Part shown: positions 46,525 through 59,176 of the stretch, one piece after another
How the letters are laid out: each line of letters opens with the position of its first letter
How positions within the stretch are numbered: position 1 is the stretch's first letter
Origin: Balneolaceae bacterium UBA2956
Lineage (GTDB): Bacteria > Bacteroidota > Rhodothermia > Balneolales > Balneolaceae
DNA: 64,000 nucleotides
NCBI GenBank assembly: GCA_002348545.1
Contig: DEBM01000045.1
Span: 1-64,000, forward strand
Direction of reading: 5' to 3'
Notes under the pieces: generated by a model
What the model was told of the DNA's origin: nothing
Database searches by the model: none
Seen by the model: only the letters and a program-made list of their open reading frames with translations
Position numbers and translations under genes: made by a program

Positions 46525-48984
46525 TCATTTTTTTATGATATCAGGTCGTTCAAAGAATTCAAAAGGTTTATTGATGGATGTCTTTTCCAATAATTTTGGT
46601 AAAATTTGGTCCATTTTTTCAACATAGGATATAGTCAAGTCTTCTATAACATTCTGTTCAATCTCGGCCACATCCTTTTCATTTTTAATAGGTAATAAGA
46701 CTTCTTTAATACCTGCACGTTTTGCAGCTAAAACTTTTTCCTTAATTCCACCTACTGCAAGCACCAATCCCCTTAGAGTTATTTCTCCAGTTAAAGCAAT
46801 ATCACCTTTGACCTTTCGCTGAGTGTATATTGATGCTAAGGCACTCAAAATTGATACTCCTGCTGACGGACCGTCTTTTGGTGTAGCACCAGCAGGAATA
46901 TGTAAGTGAACATCCCAATGAGTAAAGGCATTTTCTGGTATGTTAAGTTGTTTAGAATGAGCTTTTAAATAAGATAGAGCTAGCTGAGCAGACTCTTTCA
47001 TAACATCACCTAGTTGACCAGTTATTTGTATTTTTCCAGTTCCTGGGCTTACACTAGCTTCTATAAATAAAATATCACCGCCAAAAGGTGTCCAAGCCAA
47101 GCCTGTCGCAACACCAGGAACTTGCGTTCGTTCAGCCGTATCTTTATGAAACTTGGGCTTACCTAATAAGTCTTCAATATCCACAGCATCAACAGTGGCC
47201 TTATCTATTTCCTTAAATGCTACTTTAGCAGCAATTCCTCTACAGATCGATGCTATTTCACGATCTAAATTTCGAACGCCAGACTCTCGTGTATATTCTT
47301 CAATTATCTTTGCTAAACCGGCATCATTTAATGTTAATTGATCTCCTTTCAGTCCATTTTCTGAAATCTGTTTAGGAAGAAGATAATTCTTTGCTATCTG
47401 GGTTTTCTCTTCCTGAGTATATCCGCTAATCGGTATAATCTCCATTCGGTCTCTAAGCGGGGGAGGAATGGTATCCAGGTTGTTAGCTGTCGCTATGAAT
47501 AATACTTTTGATAAGTCATATTCCAGATCCAGATAGTTATCACTAAATGTATCATTTTGTTCTGGATCTAACACCTCCAAAAGAGCTGATGTGGGATCTC
47601 CGCGATAATCAGCTCCAACTTTATCAATTTCATCCAGCATAATGACTGGATTTCCTTTACCTGCTTTTTTCATCGCACGTAAAATTCTACCTGGTAATGC
47701 CCCGATGTAGGTTCGGCGGTGACCCCGTATTTCGGCTTCATCGCGGATACCCCCTAAGCTAAAACGCTCAAATTCCCGGTCCAAAGCACAAGCGATAGAC
47801 TTACCAAGTGACGTTTTCCCAACACCAGGAGGGCCATAAAAGCAGAGTATTGGTGCCTTCATATCGTCTTTGAGCTTGAGTACAGCTAAATATTCAATAA
47901 TGCGTTTTTTAACCTTTTCAAGTCCATGGTGATCATTGTCTAGTATAGATTTGGCATATGCTAAATCTAATTTATCTTTTGAATACTCGTTCCAAGGCAA
48001 GTCCAAAATCCATTCCACATACGAATGAATAATACCATAATTTGGTGAGGCATTGGGTGTCATTTCAAGTCGCTGTAACTCTTTTTCAGTCACCTGACGA
48101 ACGTAATCTGGCAGAGTTTTTTCGGCCAACTTAGTTTTTAATTTCTGAAAATCCTGCTGTTCAGCATCTTCGCCAAGTTCTTCTTGAATGGCTTTCATTT
48201 GTTGCCGTAGAAAAAACTCTCTTTGTTGGTCATCAATGTCAGACTTAACTTTAGTTCTAATGCGTTCACTTACATCTAGAACTTGAAGTTCCTGCTCTAA
48301 AAAGCTCATTATATCACGAAGGTTTGCTGAAAATTCTTGTTGCTCAAGTAAACGTTGTTTTTCAGTCAAGTCTACATTTAGATTAGACGCAATAAAATTA
48401 AGTAGAAAAACCGGGCTATTTATATTGTTGACGGCTACTGCTGCTTCAGATGGAATATTAGGAGACTTATTTATAATGTTTGCAGCTGTTTCTTTGATAT
48501 TTCGCACAGAAGCATCTAGTTCAACACCCTCAATATCCATTTGTTTTTGATACGACAAGGTTGTTGCTTTAAAATATGGTTGCTCCTCGGTGAATTCATC
48601 AATTTGAAAGAGTGATTTACCTTGAATCACAATACTACGAGTGCCATCAGGCATTTTTATAAGCTTTAAAATTTGCGCAACGGTACCCACTCGATGAAGA
48701 TCGTCATAAGCCGGTTCCTCAATATTCATATCCTTTTGGGTGACAACACCAATAATTTTATCCGCAGCATATGCATCTTTTACCAGACGCAGCGATCTAT
48801 CTCTGCCTACTGTAATGGGAACAACAACTCCTGGAAATAAGACTGTGTTTTTTAGTGGTAATATTGGTAGACTTTCGGGGATTTCAGATTCGGTAAGCGC
48901 GCGTTCTTCCTCTTCAGACATTAGAGGAATAGCTTGCTCAAAATCTTCCACATGCTCATCTGTATCATCAAAAAAATTAATCAA
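46525..48984 (-). CDS. lon: ATP-dependent protease La (Lon)
   Basis: The protein has 819 residues, a full LonA: substrate-binding N-domain ([19 protein letters not shown]), a coiled-coil linker, AAA+ module with Walker [13 protein letters not shown] and Walker [10 protein letters not shown], and a serine-lysine protease domain with S707 in KDGPSAG and the lysine about 43 residues later in [10 protein letters not shown]. It degrades misfolded and regulatory proteins in the cytoplasm. A TAnnTTTG-type element lies about 36 bases upstream. Confidence 0.96.
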   Translation of the reverse strand: MINFFDDTDEHVEDFEQAIPLMSEEEERALTESEIPESLPILPLKNTVLFPGVVVPITVGRDRSLRLVKDAYAADKIIGVVTQKDMNIEEPAYDDLHRVGTVAQILKLIKMPDGTRSIVIQGKSLFQIDEFTEEQPYFKATTLSYQKQMDIEGVELDASVRNIKETAANIINKSPNIPSEAAVAVNNINSPVFLLNFIASNLNVDLTEKQRLLEQQEFSANLRDIMSFLEQELQVLDVSERIRTKVKSDIDDQQREFFLRQQMKAIQEELGEDAEQQDFQKLKTKLAEKTLPDYVRQVTEKELQRLEMTPNASPNYGIIHSYVEWILDLPWNEYSKDKLDLAYAKSILDNDHHGLEKVKKRIIEYLAVLKLKDDMKAPILCFYGPPGVGKTSLGKSIACALDREFERFSLGGIRDEAEIRGHRRTYIGALPGRILRAMKKAGKGNPVIMLDEIDKVGADYRGDPTSALLEVLDPEQNDTFSDNYLDLEYDLSKVLFIATANNLDTIPPPLRDRMEIIPISGYTQEEKTQIAKNYLLPKQISENGLKGDQLTLNDAGLAKIIEEYTRESGVRNLDREIASICRGIAAKVAFKEIDKATVDAVDIEDLLGKPKFHKDTAERTQVPGVATGLAWTPFGGDILFIEASVSPGTGKIQITGQLGDVMKESAQLALSYLKAHSKQLNIPENAFTHWDVHLHIPAGATPKDGPSAGVSILSALASIYTQRKVKGDIALTGEITLRGLVLAVGGIKEKVLAAKRAGIKEVLLPIKNEKDVAEIEQNVIEDLTISYVEKMDQILPKLLEKTSINKPFEFFERPDIIKK

Positions 48985-49019
48985 AATAAATTCATCTTTG
49001 GTTTAAAAAAACGTATTTG

Positions 49020-49027
49020 CAAAGATA
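49020..49027 (-). promoter_or_regulatory. Candidate -7 element of the lon-rsgA promoter
   Basis: On the minus strand TATCTTTG matches the Bacteroidota TAnnTTTG consensus and lies about 35 bases before the lon ATG. No properly spaced -33 TTG is evident. Confidence 0.42.
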
Positions 49028-49151
49028 AAGAGCAATAAATAAGCCATACTATTACTAGAGAACAAAAGGGCAGATATTTTTTCACCTGTCAGTAATTGAT
49101 AACTAATTTAATTATTGATTGTCAAATTGTCACTTAAATAAAGGTGCTAAA

Positions 49152-50783
49152 TTAAAAACGAAGGTTAAAACCACTAAAACCGATGGAGCTGGGCAAATTT
49201 CTTCTATCATTTTTGGATATAGGCCATCGACCGCTAAGTTCTAGTTCCACCAGCGCGCCAGCCAAACGAAGACCAATGGAAAGATCATTTCCCCAATTGG
49301 TAGATTGGGTGTATCCACTGGATATGATAATTCCTTTGATAGGTTGTAGACTAGCACCGGTACTGTAGGTCCAACCTGGCAAACTAAAAAATGTAGTAAA
49401 TAAAGAATATTGTAAATCTGTTTGAACTGACCAACGATTCCAAAGTAGGTGTACGCCTAGTTGAGCTTTAGTAGGTAATAAAACAGAGGTTTTTGTTTTG
49501 ACTAAAGGGTTATTTTGTAATTGATGTAGTTGTCTATTAGCCTCTAAAAAATCGAAATACTGTTCTGGACTTCCATTATACATTGGTAAATTCTTGTCAA
49601 CAGCAGCGTTTATATCAATAGGTTCTATTACGGCTTCTGTAAGCTCATAAGATTCTAGATTCAGTCCTTCGGCATACTCGATATATCCGATATCAGTTAC
49701 TGAAAAAGCAACACTGATCGATCTTGCTACCTTAGCATTCTTCTTTGAAACCAAGCTAAGTTCATTGGATAGATTTCGAGTATATCGAAGACCAACATCC
49801 ATACCAAAACCTAGGCCATCCTTGAAATCGTTTAATGAAGCAGCATACCTATGATCTATATCGGGTATTGGGATGGTGGAACGCGCATTTCCTTGGTGTA
49901 GACTGATTAGATAATTGGAATAGAGTCCAGCGGTTTCTATCATGAAGGATTCAAGAAGTTCGTTATTTCCACTAAAGTAAGCAGACTCGGAGCGACTCAT
50001 TGAACGAGACCCTGCCATAATAACCCTAGGACTAAAACCCAGACTAAATTGATCGGACACCGGAGTGAAATCACTGAGTATATCTAACCGTTCGCTATAT
50101 TTAAGCCCTAAAGCAAGATAGTTTATTTCATTATGGGCCAACCATTGAGACCATTTTAAGCCACTTGGACTGGGGTAAAATTCTTTGTCATACCACCCTC
50201 GATTCACTTGAAAGGATTGTTTAAATACATATTGCGCATATAGTCCTATGGATAATTGGTCATTGTGAAATCCAACCGATAACAGTTCTTGGGTTATTGA
50301 GGAGCGAAAATGTGTGGGTTCTGAAGAGTTCGTAAATAGCCGATTGAGTTCGCTTTGATTTTGTGGAAGGGAATTGACCGGTGAAGCGGATACGGGTTGA
50401 TAAGGCTCGTAGGTCATCAACCAACTTGAAAGGTCCGATTTCTCATTAGCAGTTGTGGATATGTTAGGATGAGCTATCGAAAGTAATCCCAGTTTGACTG
50501 TCCATTTTTTTTCTGAATTGAATTGAACATTAGCAGGGTTTACCCTAAGTCCATTAACCCCCGAAAGATAACTGACACCAGAACCACCCATACTCGGTAA
50601 CATTGTAGGGGCGCTGCCATAAATTTCAACCGTTCTTACACTTGATTTTTGAGATTGTAGCTGTGCATGAAGTCGATAAGTTTGTGCGCAAAGAATTAGC
50701 ACAACCAGAAAACCCCTGATGGCTAATCGCAAAAGCTTAATGTCGATATTAGGGCCAATTAGTATGTTCAATCCACTTTGCAT
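49152..50783 (-). CDS. Outer-membrane beta-barrel protein, DUF5723-like
   Basis: The protein has 543 residues with an apolar leader (GFLVVLILCAQTYRLHAQ). The mature start SAPTMLPSMGGSGVSYLSGV and GLRVNPANV resemble PorV/OmpP1-FadL-like barrels of the DUF5723 type. Many amphipathic strands follow, ending GFSGFNLRF with the terminal phenylalanine expected for BAM-dependent insertion. Function is unknown. It is the last gene of the rsmB-valS-uvrD run, 32 bases after uvrD; a functional link with those genes is not evident. Confidence 0.7.
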   Translation of the reverse strand: MQSGLNILIGPNIDIKLLRLAIRGFLVVLILCAQTYRLHAQLQSQKSSVRTVEIYGSAPTMLPSMGGSGVSYLSGVNGLRVNPANVQFNSEKKWTVKLGLLSIAHPNISTTANEKSDLSSWLMTYEPYQPVSASPVNSLPQNQSELNRLFTNSSEPTHFRSSITQELLSVGFHNDQLSIGLYAQYVFKQSFQVNRGWYDKEFYPSPSGLKWSQWLAHNEINYLALGLKYSERLDILSDFTPVSDQFSLGFSPRVIMAGSRSMSRSESAYFSGNNELLESFMIETAGLYSNYLISLHQGNARSTIPIPDIDHRYAASLNDFKDGLGFGMDVGLRYTRNLSNELSLVSKKNAKVARSISVAFSVTDIGYIEYAEGLNLESYELTEAVIEPIDINAAVDKNLPMYNGSPEQYFDFLEANRQLHQLQNNPLVKTKTSVLLPTKAQLGVHLLWNRWSVQTDLQYSLFTTFFSLPGWTYSTGASLQPIKGIIISSGYTQSTNWGNDLSIGLRLAGALVELELSGRWPISKNDRRNLPSSIGFSGFNLRF

Positions 50784-50815
50784 GGTTGGTATTTCGCACT
50801 TGGTATATCAAACAG

Positions 50816-53176
50816 CTAATCGTTTATAATCGAGAGGGGTGCTGCTTGAAGCATTAATTTTTTCTGACCTCTATTCTTGAAAAATACAACAACTTTTGTC
50901 TGTGTTCCACTACCGCTACGGCTCATAATTTTTCCTGTACCAAATTTGTCATGAACAACTACTGCACCAACAACAAAGGGATCCGAACCCTCATTAAGGT
51001 CATAATCAATCCTACCTAAGGAAGAATAGCTCTTATATGAGGGGCTTTTTCCTGCTGAATCATATTCAATAGTCGTTCCAAGACTATTTCTTCGTTTCTG
51101 AGCGTTCACTGTATGTTCATGGGGGTTGGTGTCACCGTTATCTGTGTTAAAATTAGCAGCTCTTGTAGACATGAAGCGGTCACTACGTTGTCGAAGAGTG
51201 GCACCTGTTTCGGTTCGAACAACTGAGGTATCCACTTCATCTAAAAATCGTGATCGCATTTGACGTTGTTCTTCTCCGTATTTAAAGCGGCTGCTGCAAT
51301 GACTAAAATAAAGCCGTTCCTGGGCGCGGGTTATTGCTACATAAAATAATCTCCGTTCTTCTTCTATATCTACGTCAAAATTATCTTTAGCTCCAGCAGG
51401 AAACAAATTTTCTTCAAGTCCCACAACAAAAACTACAGGAAACTCTAAGCCCTTAGAACCATGAACGGTCATTAATGTTACTGCTGGTTTATTTTCATCG
51501 AATTTATCCCCGTCAGTAATGAGACTAATTTCTTGTAAAAAGGCACTTATAGATGCTTTATTGTCTTGTTTTTCGTAATAACTGATGGCATTGATAAATT
51601 CCAATATATTTTCACGCCGCATCAAACTTTCGTGGGATTGTTCTTCTACAAGCATTTTCATGTACCCCGATTTATCTAATAAATTACGGGTGAGTTCATG
51701 AAGCTTCACCTTTTTTGTTGTAAGAGCCTCCCTAAATTCATTCATCATATCGACAAATTCCCTAATTCGAACTTTGGCTGGGCGGTATACCTGTGTTTCC
51801 TCTATTTGTTCTAGTAACTCCCACACTTTGAGGCCATGTTCTCGTGCAGCCCTTCGTACATCATTGATTGATTTTTGCCCAATACCTCTTGAAGGTTCGT
51901 TAATGATGCGTATTAGATTCGTCTCATCAAATTGATTAACTAAAAGCTTTAAATAGGCAAGTACATCCTTTATTTCTTTACGTTGATAGAATGATAAACC
52001 ACCGATGAGTTGATAATCTATTTTATGTCGCCTAAAAGCCTCTTCAAAAACTCTAGATTGGTAGTTAGTTCTGTACAGTACGGCGAATTGATTGTAATTG
52101 AGCGACGCCTGCTGGACGAGTTTTAAGATATGCTGAGCAATCCGGTTAGCTTCATCTCTCTCATCGAAATTATCTAGAACAGTGACAGGTTCTCCGTAAT
52201 CTTTTTCTGTCCAAAGAGTTTTATCAAGCTTTTTTTCATTTTTCTTTATTATCGAATCAGCACAGGTTAAAATAGACTTAGTAGAGCGATAATTTTGTTC
52301 TAAGGGAACCTGATGAGCATCTCTGTAATCCTTTTTGAAATTGAGAATATTAGCAATATCGGCCCCTCGAAATGAGTAGATACTTTGTGCATCATCACCA
52401 ACCACACATAAATTATGATGTTTATCAGCTAATAATTTAGTGACTTTATACTGTGCATGATTTGTATCCTGATATTCATCTACGAGGATGTAACGAAATC
52501 TATTTTGATATTTATCTAATAATTCGGGATCACTCTCAAATAGTTCAATGGGCAGAATTAGTAAATCATCAAAATCCATTGCATTACTATCTTTCAGTCT
52601 TTTTTTGTAGATCGTATATACCTTGGAAGTAATATCATCCAGTGTTGAGCCAACAAATTTTTTGGCATAGATATTAGGATCAATTAGTTGATTCTTTGCA
52701 TCACTAATCTTGTATTGAATAGTTCTCGGTTTAATTTGTTTTGGGTTATAGTTGAGTTCTTGAAGAATTTGCTTTATAACGGTCTCCGTATCCGAGGTAT
52801 CGTAAATACTAAAATCTTGACCAAAACCGAGTTTCTTCGCTTCTACGCGGAGTATTCTGGAAAAAACAGAATGAAAGGTGCCCATCCATAAGCTATGTGC
52901 TGGGTCTCCAATGAGTTGAACAATCCGATTCTTCATTTCTCGAGCAGCTTTATTGGTAAAGGTCAAAGCCAATATCTCTTGTGGGGCTGCTTTGAATTGC
53001 TGAAGCAAATATGCAATTCTATATGTTAGTACCCTGGTTTTACCCGAACCTGCACCTGCTACTATTAAAAGAGGACCATCACTATGAGTAACCGCCTCTT
53101 TTTGTTGAGGATTCAACCCTTCCAAGAAAGAAGTTTGATTTGCCTGAGAAGAAGAAGACATGGTGAAACTCTTCAT
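50816..53176 (-). CDS. UvrD/PcrA-type superfamily 1 DNA helicase
   Basis: The protein has 786 residues. Q-motif LNPQQKEAV, Walker A VAGAGSGKTRVL, motif Ia LTFTNKAAREM, motif II YILVDEYQDTN, motif III VVGDDAQSIYSFRGA, motif IV LEQNYRST, motif V TVHGSKGLEFPVVFVVGLEE and motif VI RRLFYVAITRA are all visible. The C-terminal tail (GTGKIMSRSGSGTQTKVVVFF) is the PcrA/UvrD Tudor-like segment that binds RNA polymerase. It unwinds DNA 3'-5' in repair and clears replication blocks. It starts three bases after valS. Confidence 0.93.
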   Translation of the reverse strand: MKSFTMSSSSQANQTSFLEGLNPQQKEAVTHSDGPLLIVAGAGSGKTRVLTYRIAYLLQQFKAAPQEILALTFTNKAAREMKNRIVQLIGDPAHSLWMGTFHSVFSRILRVEAKKLGFGQDFSIYDTSDTETVIKQILQELNYNPKQIKPRTIQYKISDAKNQLIDPNIYAKKFVGSTLDDITSKVYTIYKKRLKDSNAMDFDDLLILPIELFESDPELLDKYQNRFRYILVDEYQDTNHAQYKVTKLLADKHHNLCVVGDDAQSIYSFRGADIANILNFKKDYRDAHQVPLEQNYRSTKSILTCADSIIKKNEKKLDKTLWTEKDYGEPVTVLDNFDERDEANRIAQHILKLVQQASLNYNQFAVLYRTNYQSRVFEEAFRRHKIDYQLIGGLSFYQRKEIKDVLAYLKLLVNQFDETNLIRIINEPSRGIGQKSINDVRRAAREHGLKVWELLEQIEETQVYRPAKVRIREFVDMMNEFREALTTKKVKLHELTRNLLDKSGYMKMLVEEQSHESLMRRENILEFINAISYYEKQDNKASISAFLQEISLITDGDKFDENKPAVTLMTVHGSKGLEFPVVFVVGLEENLFPAGAKDNFDVDIEEERRLFYVAITRAQERLYFSHCSSRFKYGEEQRQMRSRFLDEVDTSVVRTETGATLRQRSDRFMSTRAANFNTDNGDTNPHEHTVNAQKRRNSLGTTIEYDSAGKSPSYKSYSSLGRIDYDLNEGSDPFVVGAVVVHDKFGTGKIMSRSGSGTQTKVVVFFKNRGQKKLMLQAAPLSIIND

Positions 53177-53179
53177 TAG

Positions 53180-55873
53180 CTATGCGTTCCATTGGGTTAA
53201 CTGATAGGCTAAGCTCTGAAGTTTTTGAAGGGTGTCTTCTTCTTTTTTAAGTTCATTATCTACTATTTGTTTCGGAGCATTTTCTACAAAATTTTTATTG
53301 GATAGTTTAGCTTGAATACTTTTCAAAAAGGCTTCTAATCGTGCGATTTCATCGGTGATTTTTACTTTTTCTTTCTTAATATCAATAAGACCTTCTAGTT
53401 TCACATATAATTCATCTGTTCCTAGAAGTACACTAGTGGAGTGAGTTGGTTTTTCAATCGTGGTTGAGATACCCAATAAGTTCACTTTTTCAAGTTTCTC
53501 AATGATCCAGAAATGGGCTTTGATCTGCTCAGCCTGCTGGCTATTAGTTGTTTTAATACCAATATGTAATTCTTTTTTCTGTGAGATATTCATCTCTGCC
53601 CGAATATTTCTTAGAGAGGAGACCAATAACTTGTATTGTTCAAACAATTCAGTAGAAAGTACCTGACCTTCAGAATCTATAGGACTTGGCCATGAGCTTA
53701 TGCAAAGAGCTTGCTCTGGATTCCGTTTTTGAATGTACTGCCAAATTTCCTCACTAATGAAGGGCATGAAAGGATGAAGTAGCTTCATAAGTTGTTCAAA
53801 GATACCCAAAGCCAATTCTACGCGATATTTTTCGGGTAATTCACCGGGTATAGTTGATTTATTAAGTTCTATATACCAATCACAAAAATCATCCCATATT
53901 AAGGAATACACTTTTTTTAGGGCATCATTTATGCGGTATTGCTTGAAATCTATTTCAACACCCTTAATGGTTTCGTTAAGTCGGTGCATGATCCAGGTAT
54001 CTACCAAATTAGTTGGATCAAAATTTAAATGAGGATTGTATTCCTGAGCATGATCCATTTGTAGGGTAAGAAAACGAAATGCGTTCCAAATTTTATTTGA
54101 AAATTTACGCCCTTGTGCACACAAATCATCATCAAACGGTAGGTCATTACCAGCTGGTGTGGCAAATAGCATACCCATACGTACGCCATCAGCACCAAAT
54201 TTAGCAATTAAATCGAGTGGGTCGGGTGAATTACCCAAACTTTTACTCATCTTTCGACCTTGTTTATCGCGAACAATTCCTGTGAAATAGACATTTTTGA
54301 AAGGTGGTGCATCTCTATATTCGTAACCAGCAATGATCATTCGGGCAACCCAAAAAAACATAATTTCAGGAGCGGTTACAAGGTCTTGAGTTGGATAGTA
54401 ATAATCCACCTCTTTTTTATCGTAAAAACCTTCAAATACCGAAATGGGCCATAACCAAGATGAGAACCAAGTATCTAACACATCCTGATCTTGAGTCAAT
54501 TCTTCCAAGCGAAGCTTAGGGTTTTTACTTATTTCCTGAGCTAGAAGTAGTGCCTTTTCGGCTGATTTTGCTACCACAAAATCGTGTTCTCCTTCACCAT
54601 AATAGTAAACCGGTATCTGATGCCCCCACCAAAGTTGTCTAGAAATACACCAGTCTTTAATATTTTTCATCCAATGCCGATAGGAATTTTTAAACTTCAC
54701 TGGATGAAATGCAATAGTGTCATCCATAACCCTATCCAAAGCAGGCTTAGATAACTCTTTCATGGATACCCACCATTGAGGGGAGAGACGAGGCTCAATG
54801 ACTACGTCTGTTCGTTCTGAAAATCCAACCTTATTGGTATAATATTCCGTTTTTTCGAGTAAGCCCAATTCATCCAAGTCTTTTACGATTTGTTTACGGG
54901 CTTCAAAACGGTCCATTCCTTCATAGATGCCAGATAATTTATTCAAGCTGCCATTCGGGTTGATGATATCAATGGTGTCTAAATTATATTTTTTGCCTAA
55001 TTCGTAGTCATTAAGGTCATGAGCTGGAGTGACTTTTAAACAACCTGTACCAAATTCTTGATCTACATAATCATCAGCAATAATAGAGACGGCTCTATTG
55101 ACAATGGGAACCTGTACTTTGGCGCCCTGCAAATGTTTAAAACGAATATCTTCTGGATGAATACAAACGGCTGAATCACCCAGCAAGGTTTCAGGTCGTG
55201 TTGTAGCTATGAGTATATACTCATCAGATGGCTGTTCTTGCTCATCTAAAATCCTGTAGCGTATGTAATAAAGCTTTGACTGAACTTCTTTATAGATAAC
55301 TTCTTCGTCACTCAAAGCAGTAAGAGCAGCAGGATCCCAATATATCATTCTTACTTCACGATAAATTTTGCCTTTTTTATACAAATCGATAAATACATCG
55401 ATTACACTTTCAGAATATTTGGAATCCATTGTGAACTTAGTGCGGTTCCAATCACAACTTGCACCTAATTTCTTTAATTGCTCTAGGATAATTCCACCAT
55501 GCTTATGGGTCCATTCCCAAGCGTGATTCATGAAGTCGTTTCTGCTTAAATCACTCTTTTTTATACCTTCTTCTTTTAGTTTTCGAACTACTTTTGCCTC
55601 AGTAGCAATTGAAGCGTGATCAGTACCAGGAACCCAACATGCATTATAGCCATCCATGCGGGCTTTCCGCACTAACACATCTTGTATAGTATTGTTTAAC
55701 ATGTGTCCCATGTGAAGTACACCCGTCACATTAGGAGGAGGTATTACCACTGTAAAAGGCTCTTTTTTGGTATCTACTTCAGAGTGAAAATATCGATGTT
55801 TTTCCCAGTATTGGTACCACTTATTTTCAACCTGTTCATGTTGGTATTGAGCAGGAATTTTGGAATCTGACAC
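53180..55873 (-). CDS. valS: Valyl-tRNA synthetase
   Basis: The protein has 897 residues. The HIGH motif appears as PPNVTGVLHMGHML and the KMSKS loop as GRKMSKSLGNSPDP. The editing domain (ATTRPETLLGDSAV), the anticodon-binding domain and the C-terminal coiled-coil arm (ITDEIARLEAFLKSIQAKLS) are complete. It charges tRNA-Val and edits Thr-tRNA-Val. It lies 10 bases after rsmB and 3 bases before uvrD in one operon. Confidence 0.96.
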   Translation of the reverse strand: MSDSKIPAQYQHEQVENKWYQYWEKHRYFHSEVDTKKEPFTVVIPPPNVTGVLHMGHMLNNTIQDVLVRKARMDGYNACWVPGTDHASIATEAKVVRKLKEEGIKKSDLSRNDFMNHAWEWTHKHGGIILEQLKKLGASCDWNRTKFTMDSKYSESVIDVFIDLYKKGKIYREVRMIYWDPAALTALSDEEVIYKEVQSKLYYIRYRILDEQEQPSDEYILIATTRPETLLGDSAVCIHPEDIRFKHLQGAKVQVPIVNRAVSIIADDYVDQEFGTGCLKVTPAHDLNDYELGKKYNLDTIDIINPNGSLNKLSGIYEGMDRFEARKQIVKDLDELGLLEKTEYYTNKVGFSERTDVVIEPRLSPQWWVSMKELSKPALDRVMDDTIAFHPVKFKNSYRHWMKNIKDWCISRQLWWGHQIPVYYYGEGEHDFVVAKSAEKALLLAQEISKNPKLRLEELTQDQDVLDTWFSSWLWPISVFEGFYDKKEVDYYYPTQDLVTAPEIMFFWVARMIIAGYEYRDAPPFKNVYFTGIVRDKQGRKMSKSLGNSPDPLDLIAKFGADGVRMGMLFATPAGNDLPFDDDLCAQGRKFSNKIWNAFRFLTLQMDHAQEYNPHLNFDPTNLVDTWIMHRLNETIKGVEIDFKQYRINDALKKVYSLIWDDFCDWYIELNKSTIPGELPEKYRVELALGIFEQLMKLLHPFMPFISEEIWQYIQKRNPEQALCISSWPSPIDSEGQVLSTELFEQYKLLVSSLRNIRAEMNISQKKELHIGIKTTNSQQAEQIKAHFWIIEKLEKVNLLGISTTIEKPTHSTSVLLGTDELYVKLEGLIDIKKEKVKITDEIARLEAFLKSIQAKLSNKNFVENAPKQIVDNELKKEEDTLQKLQSLAYQLTQWNA

Positions 55874-55883
55874 AATAATTAAC

Positions 55884-57203
55884 TTATTTAGTTCGGATTA
55901 AAAGTACTCCAAAGTGTCCATCAGAGTCGTGCTTATGAGGATATGTTTGATATCCTAGACCATCCTCTGTAAGTACTTCCTTAGGTACAAAATCCTCAAG
56001 GGGCTGGAGTTCAAACGTTGGATAGTTTTTTAGAAATTTCTCAACTTGCTCCATATTTTCTTCTGGCTCTATACTACAAGTTGAATAGACTAAACGTCCA
56101 CCTCTTTTTACCATATTGGCTGCTTCTTCTAATAGTTGAGTTTGAAGGTCAACTGCATTTTTCAAACCTTCCTCGTCGCGTCGCCATCGTAGATCAGCTC
56201 TTTTACTTAGAACACCTGTACCAGTACATGGAGCATCTAAAAGAACTGCATCAGCCAGTGGTAAAGATAACTCAAGTATGTCTCCACGTCGAATTTTGAT
56301 ATTTTCTGCACCAAAATTCAGAGCACTTTCTGCTAATTTTTCTAATCGTTCACCCGAAATATCAACGGCTAGTATATCACTTTTACCCTCTGTTAAGTCA
56401 GAAATCATGATTGATTTTGTACCGGGTGCAGCACATAGATCATAAATTTTTTCATTGGGTTCAGGATCTAAGATAAATGGGGCAAATCCCGCACCAATAT
56501 CTTGGACATGACAGATACCTTTTCTTAATAAACCTTTTTCGATAAAGGGTTGAACGGACTGTACTTTATAAAAATTTGGTAGCCAATCACTCGCCTCAAA
56601 ATCCACACCTAATTTTTCCATTCGAAGTTCAAAATTTGCAAGGGTGGTGCGCATCGTATTTGCCCTAACATAATAACTTGGCTTAGTATTGTTTGCTTGC
56701 ATCAATTGAAAAGCTTCTCGCTCACCAAAACGGGAGCTCCAACGTGAAACCAGCCATTCGGGGTGTGAGAAGGTCGTCGCTACTAATTTAGTTCTATCTT
56801 TAAATTGAGGCTTTGGAATTTGTTCAATATCTCTTTGAAGGTTTCGTAGTATAGCGTTAATGAGGTCACCAGTTTTAGAACCCATTTTGGTTTTACCGAG
56901 CTCTACCGCTTCATTTATGGCAGCATAGTCTGGAGTGCTATCCATAAATAACATATCGTATATACCTAATCGCAGGATATTTTTTAAATTAGTTTTCATT
57001 TCTGTTACATCGATCGTGGCGTAATGGTCAATCAAAAAATCCAGATAGCTTCGTTTTCGCAATATGTTTTGTACATATTCACGAACCTGTCCGCGTTCTC
57101 TAGTATCTAGTTCATCTGAAATTGAAAAATCAAGGCTTCTATGCTGATCGAAACTAATTAGTATGTCAACACTTACACTGCGCTCATTAAAAAAGTTATC
57201 CAA
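55884..57203 (-). CDS. rsmB: 16S rRNA m5C967 methyltransferase RsmB
   Basis: The protein has 439 residues. An N-terminal NusB-like helical RNA-binding domain (to ~140, INEAVELGKTKMGSKTGDLINAILR) is joined to a Rossmann methyltransferase: SAM-binding IYDLCAAPGTKS, DAPCTGTGVLSKRADLRW with the motif IV cysteine, and YSTCSIEPEEN with the catalytic motif VI cysteine. It makes m5C967 in 16S rRNA. First gene of the rsmB-valS-uvrD operon. Confidence 0.93.
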   Translation of the reverse strand: MDNFFNERSVSVDILISFDQHRSLDFSISDELDTRERGQVREYVQNILRKRSYLDFLIDHYATIDVTEMKTNLKNILRLGIYDMLFMDSTPDYAAINEAVELGKTKMGSKTGDLINAILRNLQRDIEQIPKPQFKDRTKLVATTFSHPEWLVSRWSSRFGEREAFQLMQANNTKPSYYVRANTMRTTLANFELRMEKLGVDFEASDWLPNFYKVQSVQPFIEKGLLRKGICHVQDIGAGFAPFILDPEPNEKIYDLCAAPGTKSIMISDLTEGKSDILAVDISGERLEKLAESALNFGAENIKIRRGDILELSLPLADAVLLDAPCTGTGVLSKRADLRWRRDEEGLKNAVDLQTQLLEEAANMVKRGGRLVYSTCSIEPEENMEQVEKFLKNYPTFELQPLEDFVPKEVLTEDGLGYQTYPHKHDSDGHFGVLLIRTK

Positions 57204-57281
57204 TGGAGTAGGGGTTAGGTTCTTGGGAAAATATTCATATACACGAAAATCATTAAACCGATATCATATATACTAAAATGC

Positions 57282-57521
57282 TTAAATAGGTTCATAATTT
57301 ACTATTTTACGCATCGACTTGCTACCTTTAAGTCTATGAATTACTTCTTGCCTTTCGCTCGATCTGACTTTTATAAAGACGCCTAGAATTAGCGGAATAA
57401 GGATCAATAAAATGACTGATCCGATAAATGTAGCGGATGATATTTTATTACTCAAACTTTCAAAGAGTTTGTATATGCAGATATATATCCCGTATCCTGA
57501 GCTGATTTTTTCTAGACTCAA
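57282..57521 (-). CDS. Possible small membrane protein
   Basis: An open frame of 79 codons starts with TTG and has no early ATG. It has one clear membrane helix (FIGSVILLILIPLILGVFI) and a basic tail (RSSERQEVIHRLKGSKS). There is no recognised family and the start is weak, so it could be chance coding. It sits between rsmB and the divergent atpD gene. Confidence 0.3.
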   Translation of the reverse strand: MSLEKISSGYGIYICIYKLFESLSNKISSATFIGSVILLILIPLILGVFIKVRSSERQEVIHRLKGSKSMRKIVNYEPI

Positions 57522-57671
57522 GAGCGTTCACTGACACACTCTTCTTATTATGATAATTAAAAAGGACCAGCTTTTCATTGCCTATTAATTCTTAAGTCTC
57601 TATCTTTATTATTTTAGATATTTGTTACTTTAGGATATAAAGTATTCCTATCAAATAAGTTTTTTAATTAA

Positions 57672-59174
<1,503 letters not shown>

Positions 59175-59176
59175 TC